The notes: a model not told the origin generated them from the letters alone. Counted from the stretch's first letter, positions 16,952 to 28,679 are shown. The stretch is DNA of 41,367 bases from Limnohabitans sp. (GCA_021300495.1 JAJTDK010000005.1:1-41367), one strand, 5' to 3'. Translations and numbers: made by a program.

Positions 16952-18607
16952 TTAATCGGTTAAAAGATCAGGCTGTTTAAGCCGAGTGCTTGTCAGTGCA
17001 CCTGCTTGTTCCAAAATAGGATATGCAATGGAACAAATGTGCGAATTGATGCGTTTCAAATCGCTGATTAAATCAATGTGCAAAGAGCTGGTGCCAATAC
17101 TTTCAGGTGTGTTTTCCTGCAAGCGCGCCAAATGACGATTGGCGTATTCATGCTCTAGATTTCTAAATTGCACTTTTTGCTCCAACAGTGCTTCTGCATT
17201 ACGAACTCCACCCTCTAAGAAAACACTCATACCCAACTGCAAATTGGCCACCAAGCGTTGGTGCAAATCGTCGATTTCTGCAAAACCAGCTTCTGAGAAA
17301 TTTCGACCTTTGGCTATTTTTTTGTCTTCAATGTCTTGAAGCACTCGCTCAATGATGTCGCCCACTTGTTCCATATTGATGGCAAATGACATGATATCGG
17401 CCCAACGCTGTCCCTCTCTTTGCGACAAAGCCTCACGTGAAATTTGCGTCAAATAAAATTTGATAGCGGAATACAAATCATCCACACCATCGTCCATTTC
17501 ACGCAATTTAGCAGCCAGTAAAGCATCGTTGTTTTGAATCACTGGCACGATACCGCGCAACATTGTCTCCACCACATCAGCTTGGTGCAAAGCTTCACGC
17601 GCCGCACAGGAAATGGCCAAGGAAGGCGTTGATAAAGCTGTAGGGTCAAGATATTTGGGCTGAACTTTGTTGTTATCGACCTCAACGGAAGGCAAGTATT
17701 GGGTCAACAACTTACCAACTTTTCCCGTAAACATGATCATTGACATTGCAAGTAGCATATTGAACAAGAAATGAAAACTCACCACAGCATCAAACCCTAG
17801 GGCTTGAATATCGTCTGCAAAAGGTATGTACATACTTAAAAAAGGAATAGCCAGCGTACAACCAAGCGCTTTAAAGATTAAATTCCCCAAGGGCACACGC
17901 CGTACATCAGCAGATGATTTGGACATGGTTAAAAAAGCCAGTAAGCCACTGCCCAAATTGGCACCCAAGACCAAACTCAAGGCCATGGACATGGACACTA
18001 CTTGTGTATGGCACAGCGTTGCTGTCAATAGGACCATGGCCAAACTAGAATACGAGACGACCGTTAAAAGTGCACCAATCAAAATCAAAATAACTGGGTC
18101 GTTGGGCAAAACGCTGAGCAACACATGCATGCCATGCGACTGAGTAATAGGCGTTGTTGCTTCAACAATCAAGTGCAATGCCAGGGTCATCAAACCCAAA
18201 CCAATCGATACGCGACCCCAACGGCCCCACGTATTGTTTTGATTGGCAACAAACACCACTACGCCCAGCACAATCAACAAGGGAGACAACCAACTTAAAT
18301 CAAATGAGAACATTAAGGCCATCAAGCTGGTGCCGACATCAGCACCAAGCATCATGATGAGTGCCGTTGACGTGAGAAATATACCCTGCCCAACAAAAGA
18401 GCTCACAATCAAACAAGTTGCGGTACTAGATTGCAACAGGCTACTAACCCCCAAACCTGATACAAAAGCCAAAGCAGGCTTATTCATGCTGCTGGCCAAC
18501 AAATCTCGCAGAGAACCGCCTAAAACTCGCAAGATGCCTGTACGCACGGTGTGCGTGCCCCACACCAAAAGTGCAATGGCTGCCAGCAAGTTCAATAAGT
18601 TGTACAT
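16952..18607 (-). CDS. Na/Pi cotransporter family protein with C-terminal PhoU-like domain
   Basis: A 551-residue protein. The membrane part (residues 1-350) has two Na/Pi cotransporter repeats; the first carries the QSS signature at 59-61 (LLQSSTATCLI) and the second has a divergent SYSS in place of QSS. Residues of about 390-535 form a helical PhoU-like domain (LREMDDGVDDLYSAIKFYL and a later EHEYANRHLARL segment). Such proteins move phosphate with sodium. The ATG at 18607 lies 4 bases after the phnY stop, with GAAAGA upstream. Because it sits between two phosphate-releasing enzymes, PhnA/PhnY and PhnZ, it may move phosphate released by them; direction is unknown. Confidence 0.88.
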   Translation of the reverse strand: MYNLLNLLAAIALLVWGTHTVRTGILRVLGGSLRDLLASSMNKPALAFVSGLGVSSLLQSSTATCLIVSSFVGQGIFLTSTALIMMLGADVGTSLMALMFSFDLSWLSPLLIVLGVVVFVANQNNTWGRWGRVSIGLGLMTLALHLIVEATTPITQSHGMHVLLSVLPNDPVILILIGALLTVVSYSSLAMVLLTATLCHTQVVSMSMALSLVLGANLGSGLLAFLTMSKSSADVRRVPLGNLIFKALGCTLAIPFLSMYIPFADDIQALGFDAVVSFHFLFNMLLAMSMIMFTGKVGKLLTQYLPSVEVDNNKVQPKYLDPTALSTPSLAISCAAREALHQADVVETMLRGIVPVIQNNDALLAAKLREMDDGVDDLYSAIKFYLTQISREALSQREGQRWADIMSFAINMEQVGDIIERVLQDIEDKKIAKGRNFSEAGFAEIDDLHQRLVANLQLGMSVFLEGGVRNAEALLEQKVQFRNLEHEYANRHLARLQENTPESIGTSSLHIDLISDLKRINSHICSIAYPILEQAGALTSTRLKQPDLLTD

Positions 18608-18611
18608 TCTT

Positions 18612-20069
18612 TCAAACCCAAGGGATTGAATAGGTTTTGATATTCGTAAAGCTCTTAATGGCTTCTTGCACTCCTTCTTTGTAGCCCAAGCCAGAATCCT
18701 TGATGCCGCCAAATGGCGTGAGTTCGAGTCGGTAGCCTGGCACCTCACGCACATTGACCGTGCCCATTTGAAGCTCATTCACAAACCGCACAATGTAGTC
18801 CATTCGATTGGTACAGACACCGCTAGAAAGACCATAGGCTGTACCATTGGCAATACGAATGGCCTCATCAATGTTCTTGAACTGAATGATGGGTGAAACA
18901 GGACCAAAGGTCTCCTCTTTCACAAGCATCATTTCGGGCGTTACTTGGTCCAAAACTGTAGGCGAATACAAGGCACCGTGGCGCTGGTTTCCGACTAACA
19001 AACGTGCGCCCTGTGCGATGGCCTCGTTGACGCGAGACTCAAAGAATTGGGCCGCCGCTTCATCAATCACAGTGCCCATGAGGTTCTCTAAATCGGCAGG
19101 ATCGCCATACGGCCACGCCTTGGTTTTTTGTACCACCAAATCAGTAAATTCAGCAGCTACCGATTGGTGCACCAACATGCGCTTGACAGCAGTACAACGC
19201 TGACCTGAATTTTTATATGACCCCTGAACAGCCAAGTTAGAAGCCTCTTCTAAATCAGCGTCTTCCATCACGATGAGGGGGTCGTTGCCACCCAACTCCA
19301 AGATAATGCGGCGATAGCCAGCTTTGTTTGCAATGTACTTGCCAATAGCAACACCACCGGTAAATGTAATGAGATCAACACAGGGGTGCGTCAACATCTC
19401 ATCGGCAATTTCTCTTGGATCGCCTGTAATCACACTCAGCATCTCTGGCGGCAAGCCAGCTTCGTACAAGAGGTCGGCAAAATAAATGGCCGAGAATGGC
19501 ACCTTCTCCGAAGGCTTCAAAACCATGCGGTTGTTGGTAGCCACGCTGGGAATCACTTTGTGTGCCACCTGATTCATGGGGTGATTGAATGGTGTGATGG
19601 CTGTGATCACGCCCAGCAAGGGCGCGCGCTGTGTATAAACCCGTCGCTGTTTGCCATGGTGCGTTAAGTCGCAACTGAAAATTTGCCCATCGTCTTTTAG
19701 CACTTCTTGCGCACCAAACAACAACACATCACTGACGCGACCAGCCTCATAAACGGCATCCTTGATGCACAAGCCAGCTTCTGCTGAAATGAGATTGGCA
19801 ATGTCATTCAAGTGATCTCGCACCAAGGCTGCTGCCTTGTTCAAAATGGCTGCTCTGTCGAACCTGGTCAATTGCGGTTTGTAGGCATGGGCCAAAGCAT
19901 AAGCCTGTCGCACCTCTTCCAACGTAGCCTTGGGCACAGTACCAATGCGCTCTGCCGAATAAGGATTGAACACCTCAATGGCACGATCTCTGCCAGCACC
20001 TACTTTTTGGCCGCCAATGCGCATGGCATCGAGTTGATGATCTCGGATAAATTGGGCAACTTGACTCAT
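18612..20069 (-). CDS. phnY: phosphonoacetaldehyde dehydrogenase
   Basis: A 485-residue aldehyde dehydrogenase. Catalytic Cys292 lies in NSGQRCTAVKRM and the general base Glu258 in LELGGND. It oxidises phosphonoacetaldehyde to phosphonoacetate with NAD. Arg111 and His163 (TPFNHPMNQ) sit close to the positions reported to contact the phosphonate group in the characterised enzyme (relative spacing differs by one residue), so specificity is supported but not proven. The ATG at 20069 is chosen because AGAAGG precedes it; an in-frame ATG at 20093 overlaps the phnA stop. The direct neighbour phnA makes the PhnW-PhnY-PhnA route complete in this window. This PhnY is the dehydrogenase, not the dioxygenase of the same name. 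Confidence 0.9.
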   Translation of the reverse strand: MSQVAQFIRDHQLDAMRIGGQKVGAGRDRAIEVFNPYSAERIGTVPKATLEEVRQAYALAHAYKPQLTRFDRAAILNKAAALVRDHLNDIANLISAEAGLCIKDAVYEAGRVSDVLLFGAQEVLKDDGQIFSCDLTHHGKQRRVYTQRAPLLGVITAITPFNHPMNQVAHKVIPSVATNNRMVLKPSEKVPFSAIYFADLLYEAGLPPEMLSVITGDPREIADEMLTHPCVDLITFTGGVAIGKYIANKAGYRRIILELGGNDPLIVMEDADLEEASNLAVQGSYKNSGQRCTAVKRMLVHQSVAAEFTDLVVQKTKAWPYGDPADLENLMGTVIDEAAAQFFESRVNEAIAQGARLLVGNQRHGALYSPTVLDQVTPEMMLVKEETFGPVSPIIQFKNIDEAIRIANGTAYGLSSGVCTNRMDYIVRFVNELQMGTVNVREVPGYRLELTPFGGIKDSGLGYKEGVQEAIKSFTNIKTYSIPWV

Positions 20070-20089
20070 GACAATCACCTTCTCAAACT

Positions 20090-22055
<1,966 letters not shown>

Positions 22056-22079
22056 GCAAAGAATTTGATCACAACTCAG

Positions 22080-22097
22080 TAAATTGTCAACAATTTA
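22080..22097. promoter_or_regulatory. phnR: perfect palindrome, likely PhnR (GntR/FCD) operator
   Basis: TAAATTGT-CA-ACAATTTA is a perfect 8-base inverted repeat with a 2-base centre. The core TTGTCAACAA fits the TNGT-Nx-ACNA half-site pattern of FCD-type GntR regulators. It covers TTGACA on the minus strand (22090-22085), a likely -35 of phnR, so binding would repress phnR itself. Confidence 0.72.
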
Positions 22098-22107
22098 CAA
22101 AAAACAA

Positions 22108-22136
22108 TTGACATTCAGTTATTCTTCGATTCCAAT
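22108..22136 (+). promoter_or_regulatory. sigma70-type promoter candidate for the AEP transporter operon
   Basis: A perfect TTGACA (22108-22113) is followed 17 bases later by TCCAAT (22131-22136), 4 of 6 to the -10 consensus. It is 10 bases from the palindrome at 22080-22097, so the bound GntR protein could affect it. Confidence 0.5.
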
Positions 22137-22138
22137 GA

Positions 22139-22167
22139 TTTTCATGGGCTTGTCACATCGCTGTCAC
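22139..22167 (+). promoter_or_regulatory. PHO-box-like array upstream of phnS
   Basis: Three 7-base units spaced by 11 bases: TTTTCAT (22139), TTGTCAC (22150) and CTGTCAC (22161), with 4-base spacers. The last two together (22150-22167) resemble the 18-base PhoB box, CTGTCAT-N4-CTGTCAT, with mostly conservative changes. The nearest AT-rich -10 candidate, TATCGT at 22184, is 16 bases away instead of the usual 10, which lowers confidence. It suggests induction under phosphate starvation. Confidence 0.55.
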
Positions 22168-22212
22168 AGCTCTGGTGGAAAGTTATCGTTTTTAACTTGA
22201 TAAGGATGACGA

Positions 22213-23244
22213 ATGCGCGCACTTTACAAATCTGCACTCTTGATAGGCGGTCTACTGCTAGGCTCAATGGCTTTGGCTCAAAAAACGCAGCTGTTGGTCT
22301 ACACAGCTTTGGAAGTGGATCAACTGAAGGCTTATCAAGAGGGTTTCAACAAAGTCCACCCCGAGATTGAACTCAAATGGGTTCGCGATTCAACCGGCGT
22401 CATCACTGCCAAACTTTTGGCGGAAAAAGCCAACCCACAGGCAGACGCTGTGATGGGCGTAGCTGCCACCAGCTTGGCCTTGATGAAGAAAAACGGCATG
22501 CTCGAGCCATTTGCGCCCCTGAATTTGGACGCCATCATGCCCCAGTACCGCGACAAAGCCAATCCACCTGCTTGGTGGGGCATGGATGTCTGGGGCGCGA
22601 CCATTTGCTTCAACACAGTCGAAGCCAAAAAACGCAATATTCCAAAACCAGAAACTTGGAAAGACCTCACCAAGCCTGAATACAAAGGCCAAGTGGTCAT
22701 GCCCAACCCCGCTTCCAGTGGTACAGGTTATTTTGATGTCATCGCATGGCTCACTTTGTTTGGTGACCAAAACGGCAAAGGCGGCGGTTGGAAGTACATG
22801 GACGGCCTGCATGAAAACATTGCGCAATACACGCACTCCGGATCGAAACCTTGCAACATGGCCGCCAGCGGAGAATATGTTGTAGGAATTTCATTTGAGT
22901 ACCGCGCCAATGCCAACAAAGCCAAGGGCGCTCCTATCGACTTGGTGTTCCCTAAAGAAGGTTTAGGTTGGGACCTTGAGTCGTTCGCCATTCACAAAGG
23001 CACCAAGAAATTGGATGCTGCCAAGAAACTGGCCAACTGGGCTTCAAGCAAAGACGCCATGAAACTTTATGGCAAAAACTTTGCGATCACCGCTCACCCT
23101 GGCGTGGCAGAACCATTGGCCAACGTACCCAAAGACTATGAGTCACGCTTGGTCAAATTGGACTTTGAATATGCTGCTGAGCAACGCGAGCGTATCTTGG
23201 CCGAATGGAACACTCGCTACAACGGCAAATCTGAAAAGCGCTAA
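22213..23244 (+). CDS. phnS: 2-aminoethylphosphonate ABC transporter, periplasmic binding protein
   Basis: A 343-residue secreted protein. Its signal peptide MRALYKSALLIGGLLLGSMA ends at ALAQ (cleavage near residue 22). The mature part has the type-2 periplasmic-binding fold of the iron/phosphonate group, with blocks such as LLVYTALEVDQLKAYQEGF and PNPASSGTGYFDVIAWLTLF that match the putative AEP-binding subfamily. It delivers 2-aminoethylphosphonate to PhnTU. The genes for ATPase, permease and PhnW follow, and PHO-box-like units lie upstream. AAGGATGACG precedes the ATG. A strong terminator follows the gene, so it should be made in excess over the membrane parts. Fe3+ binding is the chief alternative for the fold, made unlikely by context. 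Confidence 0.9.
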   Translation: MRALYKSALLIGGLLLGSMALAQKTQLLVYTALEVDQLKAYQEGFNKVHPEIELKWVRDSTGVITAKLLAEKANPQADAVMGVAATSLALMKKNGMLEPFAPLNLDAIMPQYRDKANPPAWWGMDVWGATICFNTVEAKKRNIPKPETWKDLTKPEYKGQVVMPNPASSGTGYFDVIAWLTLFGDQNGKGGGWKYMDGLHENIAQYTHSGSKPCNMAASGEYVVGISFEYRANANKAKGAPIDLVFPKEGLGWDLESFAIHKGTKKLDAAKKLANWASSKDAMKLYGKNFAITAHPGVAEPLANVPKDYESRLVKLDFEYAAEQRERILAEWNTRYNGKSEKR

Positions 23245-23256
23245 ATTCATTTAAAC

Positions 23257-23288
23257 GGCCGCCTGGCATCGCCAAGGCGGCCTTTTTT
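23257..23288 (+). terminator. intrinsic terminator between binding protein and ATPase genes
   Basis: GGCCGCCT (23257-23264) pairs with AGGCGGCC (23275-23282) across a 10-base loop and is followed by T6. It lies inside the apparent phnS-phnT operon and probably lets only part of the transcripts through. Confidence 0.88.
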
Positions 23289-23299
23289 GTTGGTCACTC

Positions 23300-24370
23300 A
23301 TGTCTGCAAGCCCCTTCATTTCTCTTTCAAATCTCCACAAAGCTTTTGGTCAGTTTGTTGCGCTTCAAGACATAAACTTAGACATATTTCCTGGTGAGTT
23401 GGTGTGTTTCTTAGGCCCCTCGGGCTGTGGCAAAACAACTTTGCTGCGCATCATTGCGGGGCTTGAAGTCCAAACTCGCGGCGTCATTCATCAAGCAGGG
23501 CGCGACATCTCAAAAGCCCACCCGGCAGAACGCGACTACGGCATTGTGTTCCAGAGCTATGCCCTGTTTCCTAATCTCAGCGTTGCAGACAACGTGGCTT
23601 ATGGCTTGGTCAATCGCAAAGTGTCGAGAGATTTAGCTCAACAAAGGGTGCAAGAACTTTTGAAGCTGGTGGGATTGCCTGGCAGTGACCACAAATATCC
23701 CAGCCAACTTTCTGGCGGGCAGCAACAACGCATTGCTTTGGCGCGAGCCTTGGCCACATCGCCAGGTCTGCTGTTGCTGGACGAGCCCTTGTCTGCGTTA
23801 GATGCCCTTGAGCGTGTTCGATTACGTGGAGAAATCAGGTCATTGCAACAAAGCTTGGGCGTCACCACCATCATGGTCACGCACGACCAAGAAGAAGCTT
23901 TAAGCATGGCCGATCGCATTGTGGTCATGAACCATGGCTGCATCGAACAAGTGGGCACACCGACTGAAATCTACAGAGAACCTGCCAGCGCATTTGTGGC
24001 AGATTTTGTGGGCCAAGTGAACGTTTTAAATGGCCATGTTTCGAACAACGCATTGCAATTGAGCGAGATGCAAATTCCTTTAACGGACATCCCCACCCAG
24101 TCACGCAGTGAGGGTGATGTCAAAGTGTATTTGCGGCCTGAAGATGTATTGGCCATGCCCGTTTTGACGGGCGAAGCTTATGTCTTTCAATCTACCATTC
24201 ACGAGATAGAGTTCATGGGGGCTTTCTGCCATGTCCATGTCTTGGCACCCACACTCTCCAAAGAACCACTGACTGTTTATTTGTCGCTCAATTATTTGGC
24301 AGAGCAAGGGCTTCAAGCTGGCTCTAACCTTCTACTCAAACTGATGCCAGAGCGTCTCAAATTGTTTTGA
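23300..24370 (+). CDS. phnT: 2-aminoethylphosphonate ABC transporter ATP-binding protein
   Basis: A 356-residue ABC ATPase with Walker A GPSGCGKTT (39-47), Q-loop Gln85, signature LSGGQQQR (137-144), Walker B LLLLDEP (157-163) and switch His195. The C-terminal 110 residues form a TOBE-type regulatory domain (VKVYLRPEDVL and on), as in the phosphonate/iron transport subfamily. It energises the PhnU permease. It begins 55 bases after phnS, just past the terminator; no very strong ribosome binding site is seen. Order binding protein-ATPase-fused permease-PhnW supports the AEP assignment. Confidence 0.92.
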   Translation: MSASPFISLSNLHKAFGQFVALQDINLDIFPGELVCFLGPSGCGKTTLLRIIAGLEVQTRGVIHQAGRDISKAHPAERDYGIVFQSYALFPNLSVADNVAYGLVNRKVSRDLAQQRVQELLKLVGLPGSDHKYPSQLSGGQQQRIALARALATSPGLLLLDEPLSALDALERVRLRGEIRSLQQSLGVTTIMVTHDQEEALSMADRIVVMNHGCIEQVGTPTEIYREPASAFVADFVGQVNVLNGHVSNNALQLSEMQIPLTDIPTQSRSEGDVKVYLRPEDVLAMPVLTGEAYVFQSTIHEIEFMGAFCHVHVLAPTLSKEPLTVYLSLNYLAEQGLQAGSNLLLKLMPERLKLF

Positions 24371-24388
24371 AACAGACTTGACCCTCGC

Positions 24389-26086
24389 ATGACGTACGTT
24401 TTATCCCAAGTGACACAGCGCAAGCATTGGAGCGATTGGATTGGATTCGCGGGTTTGGCCTTGGTTCTCTTCATGTTGTTGGCGTTTTTAGCAGCACCTC
24501 TGCTGGCCATTCTTCTGCAAGCGGCCCAAGATGATCAGGGCCAATTTGTTGGCCTGCGCAACTTTTCTAGTTACCTGCAAACACCCTCTTTGTTGCAGAG
24601 TCTTTGGAACAGTATTTGGGTTTCTTCTTTGGTCACGTTCATTGTGGTGCCATTGGCTTTTGTCTTTGCATACGCCCTGACCAGAAGCTGCATCCCTGGC
24701 AAAACCATTTTCCGAGCCATCAGCCTCATTCCACTTTTAGCACCCTCCTTGCTTTCGGCCATTTCACTCATCTATTGGTTTGGCAACCAAGGGGTCTTGA
24801 AAGACGCCATGCAAGCTATCGGGATTGATCAAATTTATGGCGCACCAGGCGTGGTGATCGCAGAATGTTTCGCCGTTTTTCCGCATGTGCTCATGATTTT
24901 GGTCACCGCCCTCACGCTGGCCGATGCACGCCTTTACGAGGCGGCCGATGCCCTGGGCACCAGCGCTCAGAGAAAGTTTTTCACCATCACATTGCCAGGC
25001 GCCAAGTACGGTTTAATCTCGGCTTCCTTGGTCAGCTTTACTTTGGTCATGACTGATTTTGGCATTCCTAAAGTCATCGGTGGCAACTTCAACATGATGG
25101 CCACTGATATTTTCAAGTTGGTCATTGGTCAACAAGATTTTTCCAGAGGTTCGGTGGTGGCATTGCTGCTTTTGTCGCCAGCCGTCTTAAGCTTTGGTGT
25201 AGACCGCTATGTAAGTGCTCGCCAAACGGCCATGCTAAGCGCAAGAGCCGTGGCCTTTTTACCCAAACCCGACGCGCGTCATGACCTGCTCATGATGTCT
25301 TTCTGCACCTTCATTGCATGCCTTATGCTGGCCATGTTGGGCATGGCTGTTTTTGCATCTTTCGCCAGTTTTTGGCCATACAACCTAACACCTAGCCTGA
25401 TTCATTACAAGCTGGGTTTGATCGATGGCGATGTAGGCCAAGGATTTATCAACAGCTTGAAAATGGCATCGGGTACCGCCGTCTTTGGTACCTTGCTGGT
25501 GTTTGTCACAGCCTATTTGCTTGAAAAAACCAAAGGCATGAACTTGGTTCGCGCACCACTTCATATGTTGGCCGTGATTCCTATGGCAGTGCCAGGATTG
25601 GTCTTAGGACTGGGTTATATCTTTTTCTTCAACATGCCTAGCAACCCATTGCACGGCATGTACCAAAGCATGACCCTGCTAACCCTTTGCACCATTGTTC
25701 ACTTTTACACCACAGGGCATTTAACGGCCACCACGGCACTGAAATCTTTGGATGCCGAATTTGAATCGGTCAGCGCTTCACTCAAAGTGCCTTTTTACAA
25801 AACCTTCTGGCGCGTGACTCTGCCCATTTGTACACCTGCCATGGTGGACATCGCACGGTATTTTTTCATCAATGCCATGACCACTATCTCAGCGGTGGTG
25901 TTTTTGTATTCTCCAGAGAATAAAGTGGCTGCCATTGCTATTTTGAATTTAGATGAAGCCGGTGACATAGGCGCGGCTGCGGCCATGGCTGTTTTAATTG
26001 CACTTATTTCAGCTTGTGCCACTGTATTTTTTGCTTGGCTCAGCTGGCTAGTAGACAAACGAACGCAAGCTTGGCGTCGCCGATAA
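24389..26086 (+). CDS. phnU: 2-aminoethylphosphonate ABC transporter permease (fused double domain)
   Basis: A 565-residue inner-membrane protein with about twelve hydrophobic segments. It contains two tandem binding-protein-dependent permease domains, each with its EAA-type loop ([20 protein letters not shown] near residue 190 and [20 protein letters not shown] near 465). The fused form resembles FbpB/PhnU permeases that need no second permease gene. It forms the channel for AEP import with PhnS and PhnT. The start ATG at 24389 is 18 bases from the phnT stop. PhnW begins 59 bases after its stop. Confidence 0.9.
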   Translation: MTYVLSQVTQRKHWSDWIGFAGLALVLFMLLAFLAAPLLAILLQAAQDDQGQFVGLRNFSSYLQTPSLLQSLWNSIWVSSLVTFIVVPLAFVFAYALTRSCIPGKTIFRAISLIPLLAPSLLSAISLIYWFGNQGVLKDAMQAIGIDQIYGAPGVVIAECFAVFPHVLMILVTALTLADARLYEAADALGTSAQRKFFTITLPGAKYGLISASLVSFTLVMTDFGIPKVIGGNFNMMATDIFKLVIGQQDFSRGSVVALLLLSPAVLSFGVDRYVSARQTAMLSARAVAFLPKPDARHDLLMMSFCTFIACLMLAMLGMAVFASFASFWPYNLTPSLIHYKLGLIDGDVGQGFINSLKMASGTAVFGTLLVFVTAYLLEKTKGMNLVRAPLHMLAVIPMAVPGLVLGLGYIFFFNMPSNPLHGMYQSMTLLTLCTIVHFYTTGHLTATTALKSLDAEFESVSASLKVPFYKTFWRVTLPICTPAMVDIARYFFINAMTTISAVVFLYSPENKVAAIAILNLDEAGDIGAAAAMAVLIALISACATVFFAWLSWLVDKRTQAWRRR

Positions 26087-26145
26087 TTTTTGATTCTGAT
26101 CTGATACATTTTTTAAATCCCTTTGAGACAAGAGACACATTCACC

Positions 26146-27261
26146 ATGCAACGCGAAGCCATTCTTCTCACACCCGGCCCCTTAACCACCACCCTGCGCA
26201 CCAAGCTGGCCATGCTGCGAGATTGGGGGTCATGGGACAGTGAGTTCATTGCCATGACTGCACGGGTTCGCAAAAGCTTGCTGAACATTGTTCACGGACA
26301 CGAAACCCATGTGGTGGTGCCACTTCAAGGCAGCGGTACCTTTAGCGTGGAAGCTGCAGTTGCCACACTGGTCCCCTCAAGCGGCCACATTTTAGTTTTG
26401 GACAATGGCGCCTATTGCAAAAGAGCAGCCAAACTGTCCACCATGATGGGGCGCAAAACCACCGTTGTGCCAACACCAGAAGATCAATGCGTCTCGCCCA
26501 GTGCACTAGAGGCCCTGCTCCAAAAAGACGCCAGCATTACGCATGTGGTGCTGATTCACTGCGAAACAGGGGCGGGGGTTTTAAACCCTCTCCACGACAT
26601 TGCCAAAGTTTGCGAGAAGCACAGCAAAGGTTTGATTGTGGACGCCATGAGTTCATTTGCCGCGCTGGAAATTGACGCACGCACCACACGCTTTGACGCC
26701 CTCATTGCCGCCAGTGGCAAATGCCTAGAAGGTGTACCCGGTATGGGCTTTGTGTTTATTCGCAAAGCCATTTTGGACAACTGCGCTGGCAACAATTCTT
26801 CCTTGGCCATGGACTTACACGACCAATACGTGTACATGGAAAAAACCGGTCAATGGCGCTTTACACCACCGACCCATGTGATGGTGGCCTTGGCAGAAGC
26901 CATTCAACAGTTTGAAGAAGAAGGTGGACAGCCCGCCCGTTTGAAGCGTTACCAAAGCAATTGCAAAACTTTGATTGAAGGCATGTCCGCATTAGGCTTC
27001 AAACCCTATTTAGACCCTGCAGTTCAAGCGCCGATCATTGTGACCTTCCATGCACCGGCTGATGCCAACTACGAATTCAGAAAATTTTATGAAGCTGCCA
27101 AGAAGCATGGCTTTATTTTGTACCCAGGCAAGCTGACTGAAATTGAAACATTTCGTGTGGGCTGCATTGGTGCCATTGGCCCCATTGAGATGCAACAGGC
27201 CGTGCATGCGGTGGCGCTTACATTGAAAGAGTTGGGCATCGCAAGCGGTGCTCCTGCTTGA
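26146..27261 (+). CDS. phnW: 2-aminoethylphosphonate--pyruvate aminotransferase
   Basis: A 371-residue class V PLP aminotransferase that converts AEP and pyruvate to phosphonoacetaldehyde and alanine. The N-terminus [20 protein letters not shown] is the characteristic PhnW start. PLP-binding Asp166 (VDAMSS) and Schiff-base Lys192 ([15 protein letters not shown]) agree with known PhnW numbering (168 and 194) with an offset of two. The ATG at 26146 is chosen because the family motif begins right there; upstream in-frame sequence is the end of the permease. It feeds the PhnY-PhnA pair encoded divergently. No terminator is seen between it and the following ligase gene. Confidence 0.95.
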   Translation: MQREAILLTPGPLTTTLRTKLAMLRDWGSWDSEFIAMTARVRKSLLNIVHGHETHVVVPLQGSGTFSVEAAVATLVPSSGHILVLDNGAYCKRAAKLSTMMGRKTTVVPTPEDQCVSPSALEALLQKDASITHVVLIHCETGAGVLNPLHDIAKVCEKHSKGLIVDAMSSFAALEIDARTTRFDALIAASGKCLEGVPGMGFVFIRKAILDNCAGNNSSLAMDLHDQYVYMEKTGQWRFTPPTHVMVALAEAIQQFEEEGGQPARLKRYQSNCKTLIEGMSALGFKPYLDPAVQAPIIVTFHAPADANYEFRKFYEAAKKHGFILYPGKLTEIETFRVGCIGAIGPIEMQQAVHAVALTLKELGIASGAPA

Positions 27262-27305
27262 ATCTTGTAGTGCATTGATTTTTTAAAATTTTTAAAGGAC
27301 AGAGC

Positions 27306-28679
27306 ATGGCCACCTCCAAAGTACACCCTGCACTTAAAGCAGTTGAAAAAAGCGGTGCTCAAAAAGTCAAAGTAGCCGTGAGCGACATCGACGGCATTTT
27401 GCGCGGCAAGTACTTGCACATTGACAAATTCAAAGGTGCGGCAGAGCCTTACCCTGCAGGCGGTTTTGGCTTTTGTGATGTGGTGTTTGGCTGGGACTCG
27501 TCAGATCAGTGCTATGACAACACCTCCGTCACGGGCTGGCAACATGGCTTTCCAGATGCCTTGGCGCGTTTGGATTTAGACACCGCGCGCAATGTGCCGT
27601 GGGACAACAACGTACCATTTTTCATTGGCGAATTTATTAATGCCGATGGCACACCCCATCCACTTTGTCCGCGGCAAACTTTGAAAAAGGTTTTAAAGCG
27701 TGCCGAAAAAATGGGCGTCAACCCCATGTGTGGCATGGAGTTTGAATGGTTCAACTTTTTAGAGAACTCTCACTCCTGGGAAAGTAAAAAAGGTGTAGGG
27801 CCCACACCACTCACACCCGGCATGTTTGGTTATTCATTGCTGCGCATGAACCAAAATCGCGAATTCTTCAATGCCATTCAAGACGAAATGCTGCAGTTTG
27901 GCGTGCCCATTGAAGGCCTGCACACAGAAACAGGCCCTGGAGTTTACGAAGCTGCCATTGCTTTCAGCGATGCGCTGACACAAGCCGACCGCGCCATTTT
28001 GTTCAAAACAGGCACCAAAGAAATTGGTGCGCGTTTTGGCATCATGCCCAGTTTCATGGCCAAGTGGAATGCCGCTTATCCAGGATGCAGTGGCCACATT
28101 CACCAAAGCTTGAGTGACGGCAAAAAGAATTTGTTCGCTGACGCCAAAGGCCGTCATGGCATGAGCAAAATGTTTGAAAGCTATTTGGCTGGCCAAGTGG
28201 CTCACCTCATGGAATTTGCTCCCATGTTCTGGCCCACCATTAACAGCTACAAGCGCTTGGTCGATGGCTTTTGGGCACCGGTCAAACCTACATGGGGTGT
28301 GGACAATCGCACCGCCAGCTTCCGCGTGATTGCCGGCTCACCCAAATCAACCCGCCTAGAAACCCGTTGCCCTGGCGCCGACGTCAACCCCTACTTGGCC
28401 ATGGCTGCAGTCATTGCTGCAGGCTTAGATGGCGTTGAAAAAGGCATGAAGCTAAGCGCTCCCCCCATTCACGGTACCAACGGCGGTGCTGAGAACATTC
28501 CCCGTGCACCCCGCACACTGATTGAAACCACGCGCAATTTCCAGCAGTCCAAAGTGGCGCGCGATTGGTTAGGCGATACATTTGTGGATCACTTTGCCGC
28601 CACCCGCGAATGGGAATGGCGCCAATGGTTAGATGGCGTAACCGACTGGGAACTCAAACGTTATTTTGAAATTATTTAA
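27306..28679 (+). CDS. glutamine synthetase family protein, probable gamma-glutamyl-amine ligase
   Basis: A 457-residue glutamine synthetase-fold ligase. Metal-binding Glu145 and Glu147 (CGMEFEWF), Glu208 and Glu215 (ETGPGVYEAAI), and GCSGHIHQSL (260-269) are all present, with the terminal ETRCPGADVNPYLAMA block. Length and sequence fit the GlnA-like amine ligases (PuuA, IpuC, GlnA4 types) rather than housekeeping GlnA, which lacks this arrangement of catabolic neighbours. It would join glutamate to an amine with ATP. The following genes (Fe alcohol dehydrogenase, PuuD-like hydrolase, aldehyde dehydrogenase) fit an amino alcohol such as ethanolamine. AAAGGA lies 8-12 bases upstream. An AEP substrate is possible but less logical given the downstream oxidoreductases. 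Confidence 0.85.
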   Translation: MATSKVHPALKAVEKSGAQKVKVAVSDIDGILRGKYLHIDKFKGAAEPYPAGGFGFCDVVFGWDSSDQCYDNTSVTGWQHGFPDALARLDLDTARNVPWDNNVPFFIGEFINADGTPHPLCPRQTLKKVLKRAEKMGVNPMCGMEFEWFNFLENSHSWESKKGVGPTPLTPGMFGYSLLRMNQNREFFNAIQDEMLQFGVPIEGLHTETGPGVYEAAIAFSDALTQADRAILFKTGTKEIGARFGIMPSFMAKWNAAYPGCSGHIHQSLSDGKKNLFADAKGRHGMSKMFESYLAGQVAHLMEFAPMFWPTINSYKRLVDGFWAPVKPTWGVDNRTASFRVIAGSPKSTRLETRCPGADVNPYLAMAAVIAAGLDGVEKGMKLSAPPIHGTNGGAENIPRAPRTLIETTRNFQQSKVARDWLGDTFVDHFAATREWEWRQWLDGVTDWELKRYFEII

